Of a stretch of DNA of 27,622 nucleotides, positions 15,956-24,202 are shown one piece after another. The notes beneath the pieces are model-generated. The model had not been told where the DNA came from. It did no database searches and saw nothing but the letters and a program-made list of their open reading frames with translations. The DNA comes from Bacteroidota bacterium. GTDB taxonomy: Bacteria; Bacteroidota; Bacteroidia; Flavobacteriales; Flavobacteriaceae. The number at the start of each line of letters is the position of its first letter. Positions within the stretch are counted from its first letter, which is position 1. The translations under genes and the position numbers were made by a program. The stretch lies in the NCBI GenBank assembly GCA_023457535.1, contig JAEWLN010000008.1, forward strand, positions 1-27,622, read 5' to 3'.

Positions 15956-17269
15956 ATGAGAACCAAATCCTTAAAAAAGAACAAAATCAACGTTATCACG
16001 CTCGGCTGCTCTAAAAACGTTTACGACAGCGAGGTCTTGATGGGCCAACTCAAAGCCAGCGGCAAAGATGTAACGCACGAAGCGCCTGAAAAAGAAGAAG
16101 GCAACATCATTGTGATCAACACTTGTGGCTTCATCGACAATGCGAAGGCCGAATCGGTCAACACGATTTTGGAATACGCCGACAAGAAAGAGCGCGGCGT
16201 CGTGGACAAGGTTTTTGTGACCGGATGTTTGTCCGAACGCTACAAGCCCGATCTTGAAAAAGAAATTCCCAACATCGATCAGTTTTTCGGCACGACCGAA
16301 CTGCCGTTGTTGCTCAAAGCGCTCGGTGCCGATTACAAACACGAATTGCTTGGCGAGCGACTCACTACCACGCCGAAAAATTACGCCTACCTCAAGATTG
16401 CCGAAGGATGCGACAGGCCTTGCAGTTTTTGCGCAATCCCGATCATGCGTGGCAAACACGTTTCCCAACCGATCGAAAAACTCGTCAAAGAAGCCGAAGG
16501 ACTGGCGCGCGACGGCGTCAAAGAATTGATCCTCATTGCGCAGGACCTTACCTATTACGGCCTGGATCTGTATAAAAAGCGTAACCTTGCCGAGTTGCTC
16601 GAAGCATTGGCCAATGTCGATGGAATCCAATGGATACGATTGCATTACGCATTCCCGACGGGCTTTCCGATGGACGTGCTCGAGCTCATGAAACGCGAGC
16701 CTAAAATCTGCAATTACCTCGACATTCCGCTGCAGCACATATCGGATAAAATCCTTAAATCGATGCGACGCGGCACGACCCAGGAAAAAACCACGCGCCT
16801 GTTGAACGAATTCCGTCAGGCCGTTCCCGGAATGACGATCCGCACCACGTTGATCGTGGGCTATCCGGGCGAAACCGAAGAAGATTTCCAGATCCTTAAA
16901 AACTGGGTAGCGGAAATGCGTTTTGAACGACTCGGGTGTTTTGCCTATTCGCATGAGGAAAATACGCACGCCTATTTGCTCGAGGACGATGTTCCGGCAG
17001 AAGTCAAACAACAGCGCGCCAACGAAATCATGGAAATCCAATCGCACATTTCGTGGGAACTCAACCAGCAAAAAATCGGGCAAACCCTGCGCTGCATCAT
17101 CGACAGAAAAGAAGGCAACCACTTTGTAGGGCGTACCGAATTCGACAGCCCCGACGTGGACAATGAAGTGCTCATCGACGCGACGCAGCACTACGTCAAG
17201 ACAGGCGAATTTGTGATGGTCAAAATCACCGACGCTACTGAATTTGACTTGTACGGCGAACCGGCCTGA
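15956..17269 (+). CDS. rimO: Ribosomal protein S12 methylthiotransferase RimO
   Basis: A 437-residue radical SAM enzyme that adds a methylthio group to the conserved Asp of ribosomal protein S12. The N-terminal methylthiotransferase domain carries the auxiliary cluster cysteines Cys18 (LGCSKNVYDSE), Cys57 (NTCGFI) and Cys91 (VTGCLSERY). The radical SAM cluster is Cys152, Cys156 and Cys159 (CDRPCSFC). The SAM-domain motifs RLHYAFP and YLDIPLQHISD and a C-terminal TRAM domain (LRCIIDRKEGNHFVGRTEFD) complete the family layout. The SKN.YDSE motif and the overall layout favour RimO over MiaB. The chosen ATG at 15956 fits the promoter and places the first motif at the usual distance. Confidence 0.96.
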   Translation: MRTKSLKKNKINVITLGCSKNVYDSEVLMGQLKASGKDVTHEAPEKEEGNIIVINTCGFIDNAKAESVNTILEYADKKERGVVDKVFVTGCLSERYKPDLEKEIPNIDQFFGTTELPLLLKALGADYKHELLGERLTTTPKNYAYLKIAEGCDRPCSFCAIPIMRGKHVSQPIEKLVKEAEGLARDGVKELILIAQDLTYYGLDLYKKRNLAELLEALANVDGIQWIRLHYAFPTGFPMDVLELMKREPKICNYLDIPLQHISDKILKSMRRGTTQEKTTRLLNEFRQAVPGMTIRTTLIVGYPGETEEDFQILKNWVAEMRFERLGCFAYSHEENTHAYLLEDDVPAEVKQQRANEIMEIQSHISWELNQQKIGQTLRCIIDRKEGNHFVGRTEFDSPDVDNEVLIDATQHYVKTGEFVMVKITDATEFDLYGEPA

Positions 17270-17351
17270 TTTGCAACGCCCATGAAATTTTTGCTGCGGT
17301 AAAATCACGCCAGGGGAAAGCCGGGGATGGCGGCGTCATGGGTGATCGGTC

Positions 17352-19472
17352 CTATCGATCCGAAGCATATTTCAGTGCGCAGATGGGATCGATCAAATCG
17401 AACAATTTCTCTTTGTTGATCGGTTTCGAAATATAGCCGCGAAAGCCACATTGCATGATTTTCTTTTCATCTTCGGGCGATGCATACGCCGTTTGGGCAA
17501 TGACCGGAAGCTCCGGACGCGTCCTGCGGATTTCTTCAAACGCCGCATAACCGTCCATTACAGGCATTTTGATGTCCATGAGCACCAGGTCGATATCGGG
17601 TTGTGCCGCACAGCATCGGACCGCTTCAAGACCATCTTTGGCCCGGATGATGCGGTGCGCGCTTTGGTGCAGCATCTTTTGGATCAGCAAAAAGTTGATG
17701 TTGTCGTCCTCTGCGACCAGGATGGTGATCGGGTGGTCCGAGGCGGCATTCTGCACGATAGAAGGCGCCCCTGCCGTTGGAAGGCTGCTGCCGTAACGCA
17801 ACGGGATGGTAAAGTTGACAGTCGTACCGGTTTGGCTGCTTGAATCGATCGTGATCCTGCCGCCCAACATGCGCACATACGCTTTTGAAATGGCAAGCCC
17901 GAGCCCGAGCCCGCCGGCTTTGATCGTCAGGTCATTTTCGATGCGGTGGAACCGGTCGAAGATCTTGTCCTGCTGTTCTTTGGGAATACCGATACCCGAA
18001 TCCTGTACCGTAAATTCTACTTCTGCCAGGGCCGCATTGACCTCATAGCCAAAAAGCACAAACCCTGATTCTGTGTATTTGATCGCATTGGTCACCAGAT
18101 TGGTCAGGATTTGCGTGAGTTTGACCTGGTCTGTGATGACTTTGCCGTACAACCGGTTGACGGGTTTTCGAATCTGAAAATCGAGCGCTTTATGGTCCGG
18201 AATCGAAATGCGCACGGCCTTGTATAGTTCGCCGAGCACCGCGTCGACATCTACCGCATCGTCATTGGGCGAAACCTGGTTGGTGTCAATTTTTGACATC
18301 TCGATCAAATCGTCGATGATCGAAACCAGATTGGCGCCACTTTTATTGATGATCGCTGTAAATTCGTGTCGTTCCTGCGGCGGAAGATCGGTTTTGAGCA
18401 ACAGGTCTGAAAATCCGACGATGGCATTCATCGGCGTTCGGATTTCGTGCGAGATATTGGTCAGGAACGAGGATTTAAGCCTATCGCTTTCCTCTGCTTT
18501 GGCTTTGGCCGATTCGAGTTCGCGTTTTTGTTTGTCGATGTTGTTGAACAACCTTCCGATGTATTTGAATTCCTGCGGCAAACCCCTGAGCGATTCCATG
18601 CCCGCGCCGTCTTCGCGCTCAAACAAACCCGTTATCAGGTTCAGCGGACGGTGTACCCAAAGCCGCACATACCACAACGCGATCAGCACAATCAGCACTG
18701 CGCCCGCCCCAAGGACGAACAAAATGCTTTTTGCAGTTTGGAAACTGACTTCGAACGGACGCTGGAACATCAGTTTGCCGATCACTTTTCCATCCCATGA
18801 TTTCATCGTCTTGACAACCGTCACAAAATCCCTGCTTGGCGGCGGCGCGTGGTCTACATAGGAAATTTTAGAATGGTTGATGCGTTCATTTTCCCTGAAA
18901 TACCCGGCATCGAGCAATCGGGCGATGAAAAAATAACCGCTCGGCGGCGTGACGCGTTTGTACACATCCTTGGTCGTATGGACTGACGCACCGTATACGA
19001 CTACCATCCCTTCCGGCAGTTGGATGAAAAACCGCAATATCTTTTTTTGCTTGATCTGCTCGAAAACGCCTTTTGGAATGAAATCGACGGCCTTGATCTT
19101 AGATGTAGAAGCTTTTCTTACAAAGTTGCCATTTACATCGTAAATCCCGTGGTAATCGGCGTGATAAGTTCCAAGCGACGACACCACGTTTTCATCGAAC
19201 CAGTAGTCATTGCGGTCATTGAGGTATTTGACAAATTCGTCCCAATAGACAATATCGGTGATGTTGGCCACATTGGTTTGGGCGTAAAGCGCGATCAGCG
19301 CATCTACCTCATTGGCAAAATGTTCCGATGTCGTGGCATAAACTTCTTCTTCCTGCTCCAGCGTATGGTAATAACTGCCCAGACAAATGGTCAGGAACAC
19401 CGCTCCGGAGACGATTATCAACGTGGATATGCGTTGGTAAATCGTGACTTTACCCGCTTTTTTGAATAGCAT
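17352..19472 (-). CDS. Hybrid histidine kinase with CHASE4-like sensor and C-terminal receiver
   Basis: A 706-residue hybrid kinase. The ATG at 19472 (MLFKKAGKVTIYQ) is chosen because a -7 box lies just upstream at 19494-19501; the frame stays open to 19544. A first transmembrane segment (about 13-35) and a second (about 247-270) enclose a periplasmic region resembling CHASE4 (VYWDEFVKYLNDRNDYWFDE, GIYDVNGNFV). A linker helix leads to the dimerisation domain with His342 (ISHEIRTPMNAI). The ATPase domain has LVTNAIKYTE, DSGIGIP and GLGLGLAIS. The C-terminal receiver has Asp633 (LVLMDIKMPVMDGYAAF) and KPINKEK. No HPt protein or separate regulator is adjacent on the same strand, so its target is outside the window or shared. 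It is convergent with rimO; no convincing terminator is seen in 17270-17351. Confidence 0.94.
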   Translation of the reverse strand: MLFKKAGKVTIYQRISTLIIVSGAVFLTICLGSYYHTLEQEEEVYATTSEHFANEVDALIALYAQTNVANITDIVYWDEFVKYLNDRNDYWFDENVVSSLGTYHADYHGIYDVNGNFVRKASTSKIKAVDFIPKGVFEQIKQKKILRFFIQLPEGMVVVYGASVHTTKDVYKRVTPPSGYFFIARLLDAGYFRENERINHSKISYVDHAPPPSRDFVTVVKTMKSWDGKVIGKLMFQRPFEVSFQTAKSILFVLGAGAVLIVLIALWYVRLWVHRPLNLITGLFEREDGAGMESLRGLPQEFKYIGRLFNNIDKQKRELESAKAKAEESDRLKSSFLTNISHEIRTPMNAIVGFSDLLLKTDLPPQERHEFTAIINKSGANLVSIIDDLIEMSKIDTNQVSPNDDAVDVDAVLGELYKAVRISIPDHKALDFQIRKPVNRLYGKVITDQVKLTQILTNLVTNAIKYTESGFVLFGYEVNAALAEVEFTVQDSGIGIPKEQQDKIFDRFHRIENDLTIKAGGLGLGLAISKAYVRMLGGRITIDSSSQTGTTVNFTIPLRYGSSLPTAGAPSIVQNAASDHPITILVAEDDNINFLLIQKMLHQSAHRIIRAKDGLEAVRCCAAQPDIDLVLMDIKMPVMDGYAAFEEIRRTRPELPVIAQTAYASPEDEKKIMQCGFRGYISKPINKEKLFDLIDPICALKYASDR

Positions 19473-19493
19473 TTCAGGTATGATTTGGGACCG

Positions 19494-19501
19494 CAAAGCT
19501 A
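19494..19501 (-). promoter_or_regulatory. -7 box of the hybrid kinase gene
   Basis: The minus strand reads TAGCTTTG, matching TAnnTTTG, 21 bases before the ATG at 19472. A TTG (19517-19519) is only 15 bases upstream, slightly short of the usual spacing. The box decides the start choice. Confidence 0.55.
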
Positions 19502-19548
19502 GAACATTATTTCTTACAATTTGGATTTTGAAAATAATTAACAAAACT

Positions 19549-19584
19549 CAAAAAAATAACCGACCCTTTTGAAGAAGCCGGTTA
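19549..19584 (-). terminator. Terminator of the DUF1573 gene
   Basis: On the minus strand TAACCGG pairs with TCGGTTA (last pair G-T; 19557-19584 in plus coordinates), followed by a run of T broken only by the window base at 19550. It lies 23 bases after the DUF1573 stop and upstream of the hybrid kinase promoter, so the two minus-strand genes are separate units. Confidence 0.78.
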
Positions 19585-19607
19585 AAACAATACCGCTCAA
19601 TTATTTA

Positions 19608-20012
19608 TCAGACCACCGTTCCTTTGATGGTAAGTGTTTGCGGCGTCTGGTCGGCGTTTGTCGTTACGGTAATGGTCTTGGTGAACGCGCCTTTGTTGGC
19701 CGCATTATAAGTCGCGGTCACTTTGCCTGATTGGCCGGATTTAACAGGCGTTTTGGTGTAGTCTGTTGCGGTGCATCCGCAGGACGCTTTGACATTGGTG
19801 ATGATCACATCGGTTTTGCCCGTATTCTTAAATTCAAAATCGACCGATTTGGGCGTGCCCTGCGCAATGTTCCCAAGGTCGATGGTTTCGTTTTTCCATG
19901 CCACGGCCTGGGCTGTTCTGACCATCGCCGACGCATCCGGCGTTTCAGGCAATACCGTAAAGGACATGAGTCCGAGCGCCGCAGCGATAATTGAAATTTT
20001 CAGTGTTTTCAT
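19608..20012 (-). CDS. DUF1573 domain secreted protein
   Basis: A 134-residue protein starting MKTLKISIIAAALGLMSFT; the ATG at 20012 begins a signal peptide and fits a -7 box at 20043-20050, whereas the frame stays open to 20087 without support. No lipobox is seen. The mature part is an Ig-like DUF1573 domain: IDLGNIAQGTPKSVDFEFKN, then the typical CGCTATDY motif after NVKAS, then PVKSGQSGKVTATYNAANKG and a final strand LTIKGTVV. DUF1573 proteins are abundant in Bacteroidota, usually exported, and of unknown biochemical function. It is divergent from the broken kinase and OmpR-type regulator and shares an intergenic region with a candidate operator. Confidence 0.93.
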   Translation of the reverse strand: MKTLKISIIAAALGLMSFTVLPETPDASAMVRTAQAVAWKNETIDLGNIAQGTPKSVDFEFKNTGKTDVIITNVKASCGCTATDYTKTPVKSGQSGKVTATYNAANKGAFTKTITVTTNADQTPQTLTIKGTVV

Positions 20013-20042
20013 CTTTTGGATTTTTAGCAGTTGATACAAAGC

Positions 20043-20050
20043 CAAAAGTA
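20043..20050 (-). promoter_or_regulatory. -7 box of the DUF1573 gene
   Basis: The minus strand reads TACTTTTG, a full TAnnTTTG match, 30 bases before the ATG at 20012. No TTG at 17-23 bases upstream, which would fit a promoter needing an activator. Confidence 0.55.
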
Positions 20051-20071
20051 GCAACCCTGGCAAACACACGG

Positions 20072-20109
20072 TGTTAACCAGTTTCAAATGTTTGTTAATG
20101 AGTTGTTAA
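20072..20109. promoter_or_regulatory. Tandem TTGTTAA repeats, candidate OmpR-type operator
   Basis: TTGTTAA at 20092-20098 and 20103-20109 are exact direct repeats 11 bases apart. A further TGTTAA at 20072-20077 continues the same helical phase two turns away, and a weak match (TTCAA, 20083-20087) fills the middle slot. The 11-base tandem layout is that bound by OmpR/PhoB-family dimers. It lies between the DUF1573 gene and the kinase-regulator pair, next to both promoters. Confidence 0.4.
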
Positions 20110-20150
20110 CGACATATTGGCGTGGATTTTTTGCCTAATATTGTGATCCG

Positions 20151-21412
20151 ATGAAAATAAAGATCAACAAACTCAACACGGCCATTTTGCTTGGTTTGAC
20201 GGCCATCATCGGGATTCTCGTGGCGCAACTGCTCTGGACGCGCGAGGCATTCAACCTCGAGGAGCGCAAGTTCAGCCAGAAAGTGCACATCGCGCTGCTC
20301 GAAGTGGCTAAAAAACTCTACGAAGGCACCAACCACGAGCTTCCGGCCGAAAGCCCGGTCCAGAAAGTATCCAATGATTATTACATTGTCAATGTGGACA
20401 ACGATTTCGAGCCGGAAATCCTCGAATATTACCTGCGCAACGAATCGATAAGATCAACCTCCAAACGGATTTCGAATATGCGATGTACAACTGTGATTCG
20501 GACGAAATGGTATACGGCAATTACGTATCGGCGTCGGAGAAAAAAGGGGCGCACACCGTTTATTTCCCAAAGCACAAGAACCTTGTTTATTATTTTGCGA
20601 TCCGCTTCCCGAGCGAAACCAACTATTTGTTCAGCTCGCTGCGGTTTTGGTTTATCCTCTCGGCCGCGCTGATCGTGGTGCTGCTGGTGTACGTCTATTC
20701 GATCTTTACGATCCTGCAGCAACGCCGGTATTCTGAGCTACAGCGCGATTTCATCAACAACATGACGCACGAATTCAAAACGCCGCTTTCCTCGATTTTA
20801 CTGGCGTCGAATTTTTTAAAGAAACATCCGGTGATAACGGCCGATGAAAAACTCGCAAAATACACCGATATCATCATCAGCCAGAGCGACAAACTCAACG
20901 ACCACATCGGGAAGATCCTGCACACGGCCAAAAGCGACAGCGCGCCGCTTGAACTCGAACTCGCGCCGCTACGCGTCATTCCGGTCATAGAGGACGTTGT
21001 CGAAAACATCCGCATGAAACACCCGGACATGGCCGCGACAATTACGTCCGACCGCGAATATGTCCTGCGCGCTGATGCGTTCCACTTTACCAATCTGGTG
21101 TACAACCTCATCGACAATTCGATCAAATATTGCGATCAGGCCCCGCGCATCACCATTGGTCTTGTCCAACACCATCGCACGCTCCACCTGACCTTTACCG
21201 ATAACGGCATCGGGGTTCCACCCAGGAAACTCGCGGTTATCTTTGACCGTTTCACGCGTATTCCGTCGGGCAAAAGCAACGAAGTCAACGGGTTCGGACT
21301 TGGGTTGTATTATGTCAAAAAAATATGCAACTTGCACAAATGGAAGATCACAGCGGCCAACAATCCGGACCGCGGTATGACCATCACCATCCTAATCCCG
21401 ATGCCCGCATGA
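20151..21412 (+). pseudogene. Sensor histidine kinase interrupted by a one-base frameshift
   Basis: The N-terminal part (from the ATG at 20151) has a transmembrane segment (AILLGLTAIIGILVAQLLW) and a periplasmic region. The frame then shifts back by one base near 20445. After the shift the protein continues with INLQTDFEYAMYNCDSDEMV, a second transmembrane segment (FWFILSAALIVVLLVYVYSI), the phosphoacceptor His at 20768-20770 (NNMTHEFKTPLSS), an N box (NLIDNSIKY), DNGIGVP and GFGLGLYYVK. If one base is restored in the GAATCGAT run, for example giving GAA TTC GAT, the whole chain reads smoothly to the stop at 21412. As written, frame one ends at 20672 after about 99 native residues. Everything else looks conserved, so a recent mutation or a sequence error is likely. 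The stop overlaps the next gene in ATGA. Confidence 0.88.
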
Positions 21413-22095
21413 GCCTTGCCCGAATTTTGTATGCAGAAGACGACCAGACGCTTGCTTTTTTAACGCGCGACAATCTCGAGCAAAATGGTTATGAGGTTAT
21501 TCATTGTGCCGATGGCCAGGCGTGTCTGAACGCGTTTGCTGCTGCCACGTTCGACATTTGCATTCTCGACATCATGCTGCCCAAAAAAGATGGCTTTGAA
21601 ATTGCGGCCGGAATCCGCGCGGTCAATGCCGATGTGCCGATCATTTTCCTGTCGGCCAAGACGCTCAGGGAAGACCGGATCAAAGGCCTGCGCCTGGGTG
21701 CTGACGATTACCTGGTCAAGCCGTTCAGCATCGAGGAATTGCTGCTTAAAATCGAGATTTTCCTCAAGCGCTCGCAAAAAAGCAAAATGCAGGATGTGCC
21801 TTTATACACCGTGGGCAGCTACGTTTTTGATGCGCGCAATTACACTGTATCGGGCAACGGACGCATCAGCACGCTTACCCAACGCGAGGCGGAATTGCTG
21901 CGTTTTTTTCTCAACCATAAAAACATGGTACTCAAACGCGAACAAATCCTTCAGGCGATTTGGGGCAATGACGATTACTTTACCGGCCGCAGCCTGGACG
22001 TCTTCATTTCGCGACTGCGCAAGATTTTATCCGATCAGCCCGGAATTTCGATCGAAAACCTCCACGGTATCGGATTCCGGTTTGTTTCCTATTGA
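21409..22095 (+). CDS. OmpR-family response regulator
   Basis: A 228-residue DNA-binding regulator. The receiver domain has the acidic pair in YAEDD (10-12), phosphoacceptor Asp54 (ILDIMLPKKDG), LSAK and the DDYLVKPF loop. The C-terminal winged helix shows LTQREAELLRFFLNHKN and the recognition region REQILQAIWG...GRSLDVFISRLRKIL, ending HGIGFRFVSY. The ATG at 21409 overlaps the kinase stop by four bases (ATGA), which implies translational coupling. With the kinase frameshifted, coupling and phosphorylation by the cognate partner would both be lost if the shift is real. It may bind the tandem TTGTTAA repeats upstream of the pair. Confidence 0.96.
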   Translation: MSLARILYAEDDQTLAFLTRDNLEQNGYEVIHCADGQACLNAFAAATFDICILDIMLPKKDGFEIAAGIRAVNADVPIIFLSAKTLREDRIKGLRLGADDYLVKPFSIEELLLKIEIFLKRSQKSKMQDVPLYTVGSYVFDARNYTVSGNGRISTLTQREAELLRFFLNHKNMVLKREQILQAIWGNDDYFTGRSLDVFISRLRKILSDQPGISIENLHGIGFRFVSY

Positions 22096-22168
22096 CCGTC
22101 AGCAGCCCAACTGCCCGCACAATGAAATCGTTGGTGCTGCCGTGGCGGGACATGTGATACAGGTCACG

Positions 22169-22200
22169 CAAATTCTAACTCAAACACCTCAAATTCTCGA
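22169..22200 (+). promoter_or_regulatory. Candidate LytTR regulator site upstream of the TPR kinase gene
   Basis: Two direct repeats, CAAATTCTAAC at 22169-22179 and CAAATTCTCGA at 22190-22200, start 21 bases apart, i.e. two helical turns. Their centres fall near -66 and -45 relative to the start expected from the -7 box at 22229. A pair with the same spacing and position occurs at 24961-24992. LytTR-family regulators are known to bind two imperfect direct repeats about 21 bases apart. Confidence 0.65.
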
Positions 22201-22203
22201 CGG

Positions 22204-22236
22204 TTGTTTTTTTAGCGGTGGCATCGGCTATATTTG
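22204..22236 (+). promoter_or_regulatory. Promoter of the TPR kinase gene
   Basis: TTG (22204-22206), a 22-base spacer and TATATTTG (22229-22236) match the flavobacterial promoter pattern, 19 bases before the ATG at 22256. It supports that ATG as the start, although the frame is open much further upstream through the preceding gene. Confidence 0.62.
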
Positions 22237-22255
22237 TACCGTTAACCCATCGGTC

Positions 22256-24202
22256 ATGCTTAAATTCCGCTTTCTTTTGATTCTTTTGTGGTGTCTGGCG
22301 CAAGGGGATGTTTGTGCGCAACAGCCGGTCATCGACAGCCTGAAACGCGTGCTGGGCGTGACCCGGATCGATACGGCGCGCGTCAACCTTTACAACGCCC
22401 TGGCCCACCAATACCGCGAAAGCAATCCAGATTCGACGCAGTTTTTCGCCCGCAAAGCCCTGGCATTATCGGTTCCGGTCCAATACCGTTGGGGAACCGG
22501 AAACGCGCATTTGAATATGGGCAATGCACAAGTGATCCTGAGCCAATATCCAAAAGCGCTGGATCATTTTACGCGGGCACAGCGGGAACTCAAAGCCTTG
22601 CAGGGTTCAGAACATCGGACCCGGATCGACAATGCGCTGGCCCGGGCTTATGCGAGTGCCGGCGTGGTGTATTCTGAACAAAATAATTATTCCAGGGCGC
22701 TTGAACAATATTTCAAGGCACTTAAGACGTACCAGAAAACCGGCCATCGGCAAGGCATCGCAAAGGCATACAACAATATTGCGGTGGTGTACAAATCTGA
22801 AGGAAACTTTGAAAAAGCGTTGTCTTATCTGGAAAAGGCGTACGGCATCCAGCGCGCCATCGGGGAACAAAGTGCGCCGGTGACATTGACCAATCTGGGT
22901 GCGATGTATGCCCAAATGGGCAACGGCCTCAAAGCACTCGAATATTACAAAAAGGCCGAGAAAATGTTTACGGCCGACAACAAACGCGGCCAGGCCTTGC
23001 TTTACAACTACCTCGGCGATTATTTCCGGACGGTGCGCCAACCGGCACCGGCACGGGAATATTACAGCAAAGCCATTGCATTGTACCGCGCGTTGGACAA
23101 TCGGTTTGGAACGGCGCTGGTTTTGTACAACACGGCCTTGCTCGAGGATGCGTTGGGCAACACGTCGGGCGCATTGGCATTGGCCGTTGAATCCCTGGGT
23201 CTGGCCACGGCAATAGGAACGCTGGACCAGATCGCGCAATCGGAAAAACTCGCGAGCGATCTTTACGCGAAACTCGGCGAACCCACCCAAGCCCTGGCGC
23301 ATTTTAAAGCGTACGTATCGGCCAAAGACAGCCTTGAAAACCGCGAAAACGCCAAAAAATCGGTGCGCGCCGAAATGGATTTCGAATACGAAAAAAAGGA
23401 AGCGCTTTATAAAGAACAGGCCAAACGCCACCAACAGTTCCTGCTTTTTCTGATCATCGGCGGACTGTTGCTGCTCACGCTGATCTTTGTAACCTATAAC
23501 CGATTACAGATCAAACGCCGGCTTACGCTCCAAAAAGAAGTCGCCGAATACGAGCAAAAAGCGCTGCATTTGCAAATGAATCCGCACTTTGTGTTCAATT
23601 GCCTGGGATCGATTTCAAGTTTTATCGTTCAGAACGGCACGGATTCGGCCATCAGATACCTGTCCAAGTTTTCCAAACTCATGCGGCTCACGCTCGAATA
23701 TTCAAAAGGTTCGCTGATCCCGATCGACAAAGAAATCGAAGGCCTGCGAAATTACCTCGAGCTTGAGCAGTTGCGGTTCAACCAGAAATTCCATTTTGCG
23801 ATCTCGGCCAGTGGGGAAATCGAAGATGACATGGCGCTGCCACCGCTGCTGATCCAGCCGTTTGTCGAAAACGCCATCCTGCACGGCATGGTACCCAAGG
23901 AGGGCGAAGGGTCGATCGAAGTGCGGTTTGACGTGCGCGGCAACCAACTGGTTTGCATGATTACCGATGATGGCATCGGTTACCAAAAGTCGAGGGCGCT
24001 GAAGGAAAAATCGGTCACGGCGCACCAATCGATGGCGCTCGACATTACCAAAAAACGACTCGAAATGATGGAGGCCACCACGGCGCAATCCGCGCAGGTC
24101 ACCATCGAAGAAACCAAAGACGGCAACGGGCAACCGACAGGTACCCGCGTCACGATCTCGCTGCCCATCCAATATACATCAGACACCAAAATCAGAATAT
24201 GA
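22256..24202 (+). CDS. TPR-repeat sensor histidine kinase (LytS/YehU-like kinase core)
   Basis: A 648-residue protein. A signal peptide (MLKFRFLLILLWCLAQGDVCAQ) leads to a periplasmic region of TPR repeats, about residues 40-370 (YNNIAVVYKSEGNFEKALSY, LTNLGAMYAQMGNGLKALEY, YNYLGDYFRT). A single transmembrane helix lies near 393-414. The cytoplasmic part is a His_kinase domain with phosphoacceptor His444 (LQMNPHFVFNCLGSISSF) and an ATPase domain with FVENAILHG and DDGIGY. Kinases of this class pair with LytTR regulators, and one follows with an ATGA overlap. TPRs normally bind peptides or proteins, so the signal may be a periplasmic partner; that is inference. The frame runs open upstream to 21536, but that part is the wrong frame of the preceding regulator. 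Confidence 0.95.
   Translation: MLKFRFLLILLWCLAQGDVCAQQPVIDSLKRVLGVTRIDTARVNLYNALAHQYRESNPDSTQFFARKALALSVPVQYRWGTGNAHLNMGNAQVILSQYPKALDHFTRAQRELKALQGSEHRTRIDNALARAYASAGVVYSEQNNYSRALEQYFKALKTYQKTGHRQGIAKAYNNIAVVYKSEGNFEKALSYLEKAYGIQRAIGEQSAPVTLTNLGAMYAQMGNGLKALEYYKKAEKMFTADNKRGQALLYNYLGDYFRTVRQPAPAREYYSKAIALYRALDNRFGTALVLYNTALLEDALGNTSGALALAVESLGLATAIGTLDQIAQSEKLASDLYAKLGEPTQALAHFKAYVSAKDSLENRENAKKSVRAEMDFEYEKKEALYKEQAKRHQQFLLFLIIGGLLLLTLIFVTYNRLQIKRRLTLQKEVAEYEQKALHLQMNPHFVFNCLGSISSFIVQNGTDSAIRYLSKFSKLMRLTLEYSKGSLIPIDKEIEGLRNYLELEQLRFNQKFHFAISASGEIEDDMALPPLLIQPFVENAILHGMVPKEGEGSIEVRFDVRGNQLVCMITDDGIGYQKSRALKEKSVTAHQSMALDITKKRLEMMEATTAQSAQVTIEETKDGNGQPTGTRVTISLPIQYTSDTKIRI

Noticed and set aside
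15971..17308. Open frame of 445 residues antisense to rimO
   Set aside because: The complement of rimO, whose cluster cysteines and TRAM domain prove the plus frame. The product is Phe/Val/Asp-rich nonsense.
17290..17351. CGCCA / TGGCG inverted repeat between rimO and the hybrid kinase
   Set aside because: Only five pairs with a long loop and no T-run on either side; termination here cannot be claimed.
22096..22160. GC-rich inverted segments (CCCGC / GCGGG) after the OmpR-type regulator
   Set aside because: The stem has a bulge and a long loop, with no T-run after it; not convincing as a terminator.
21536..22255. Upstream extension of the TPR kinase reading frame through the OmpR-type regulator
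   Set aside because: The translation is off-frame to a well-conserved winged-helix regulator. A signal peptide and a promoter mark the true start at 22256.
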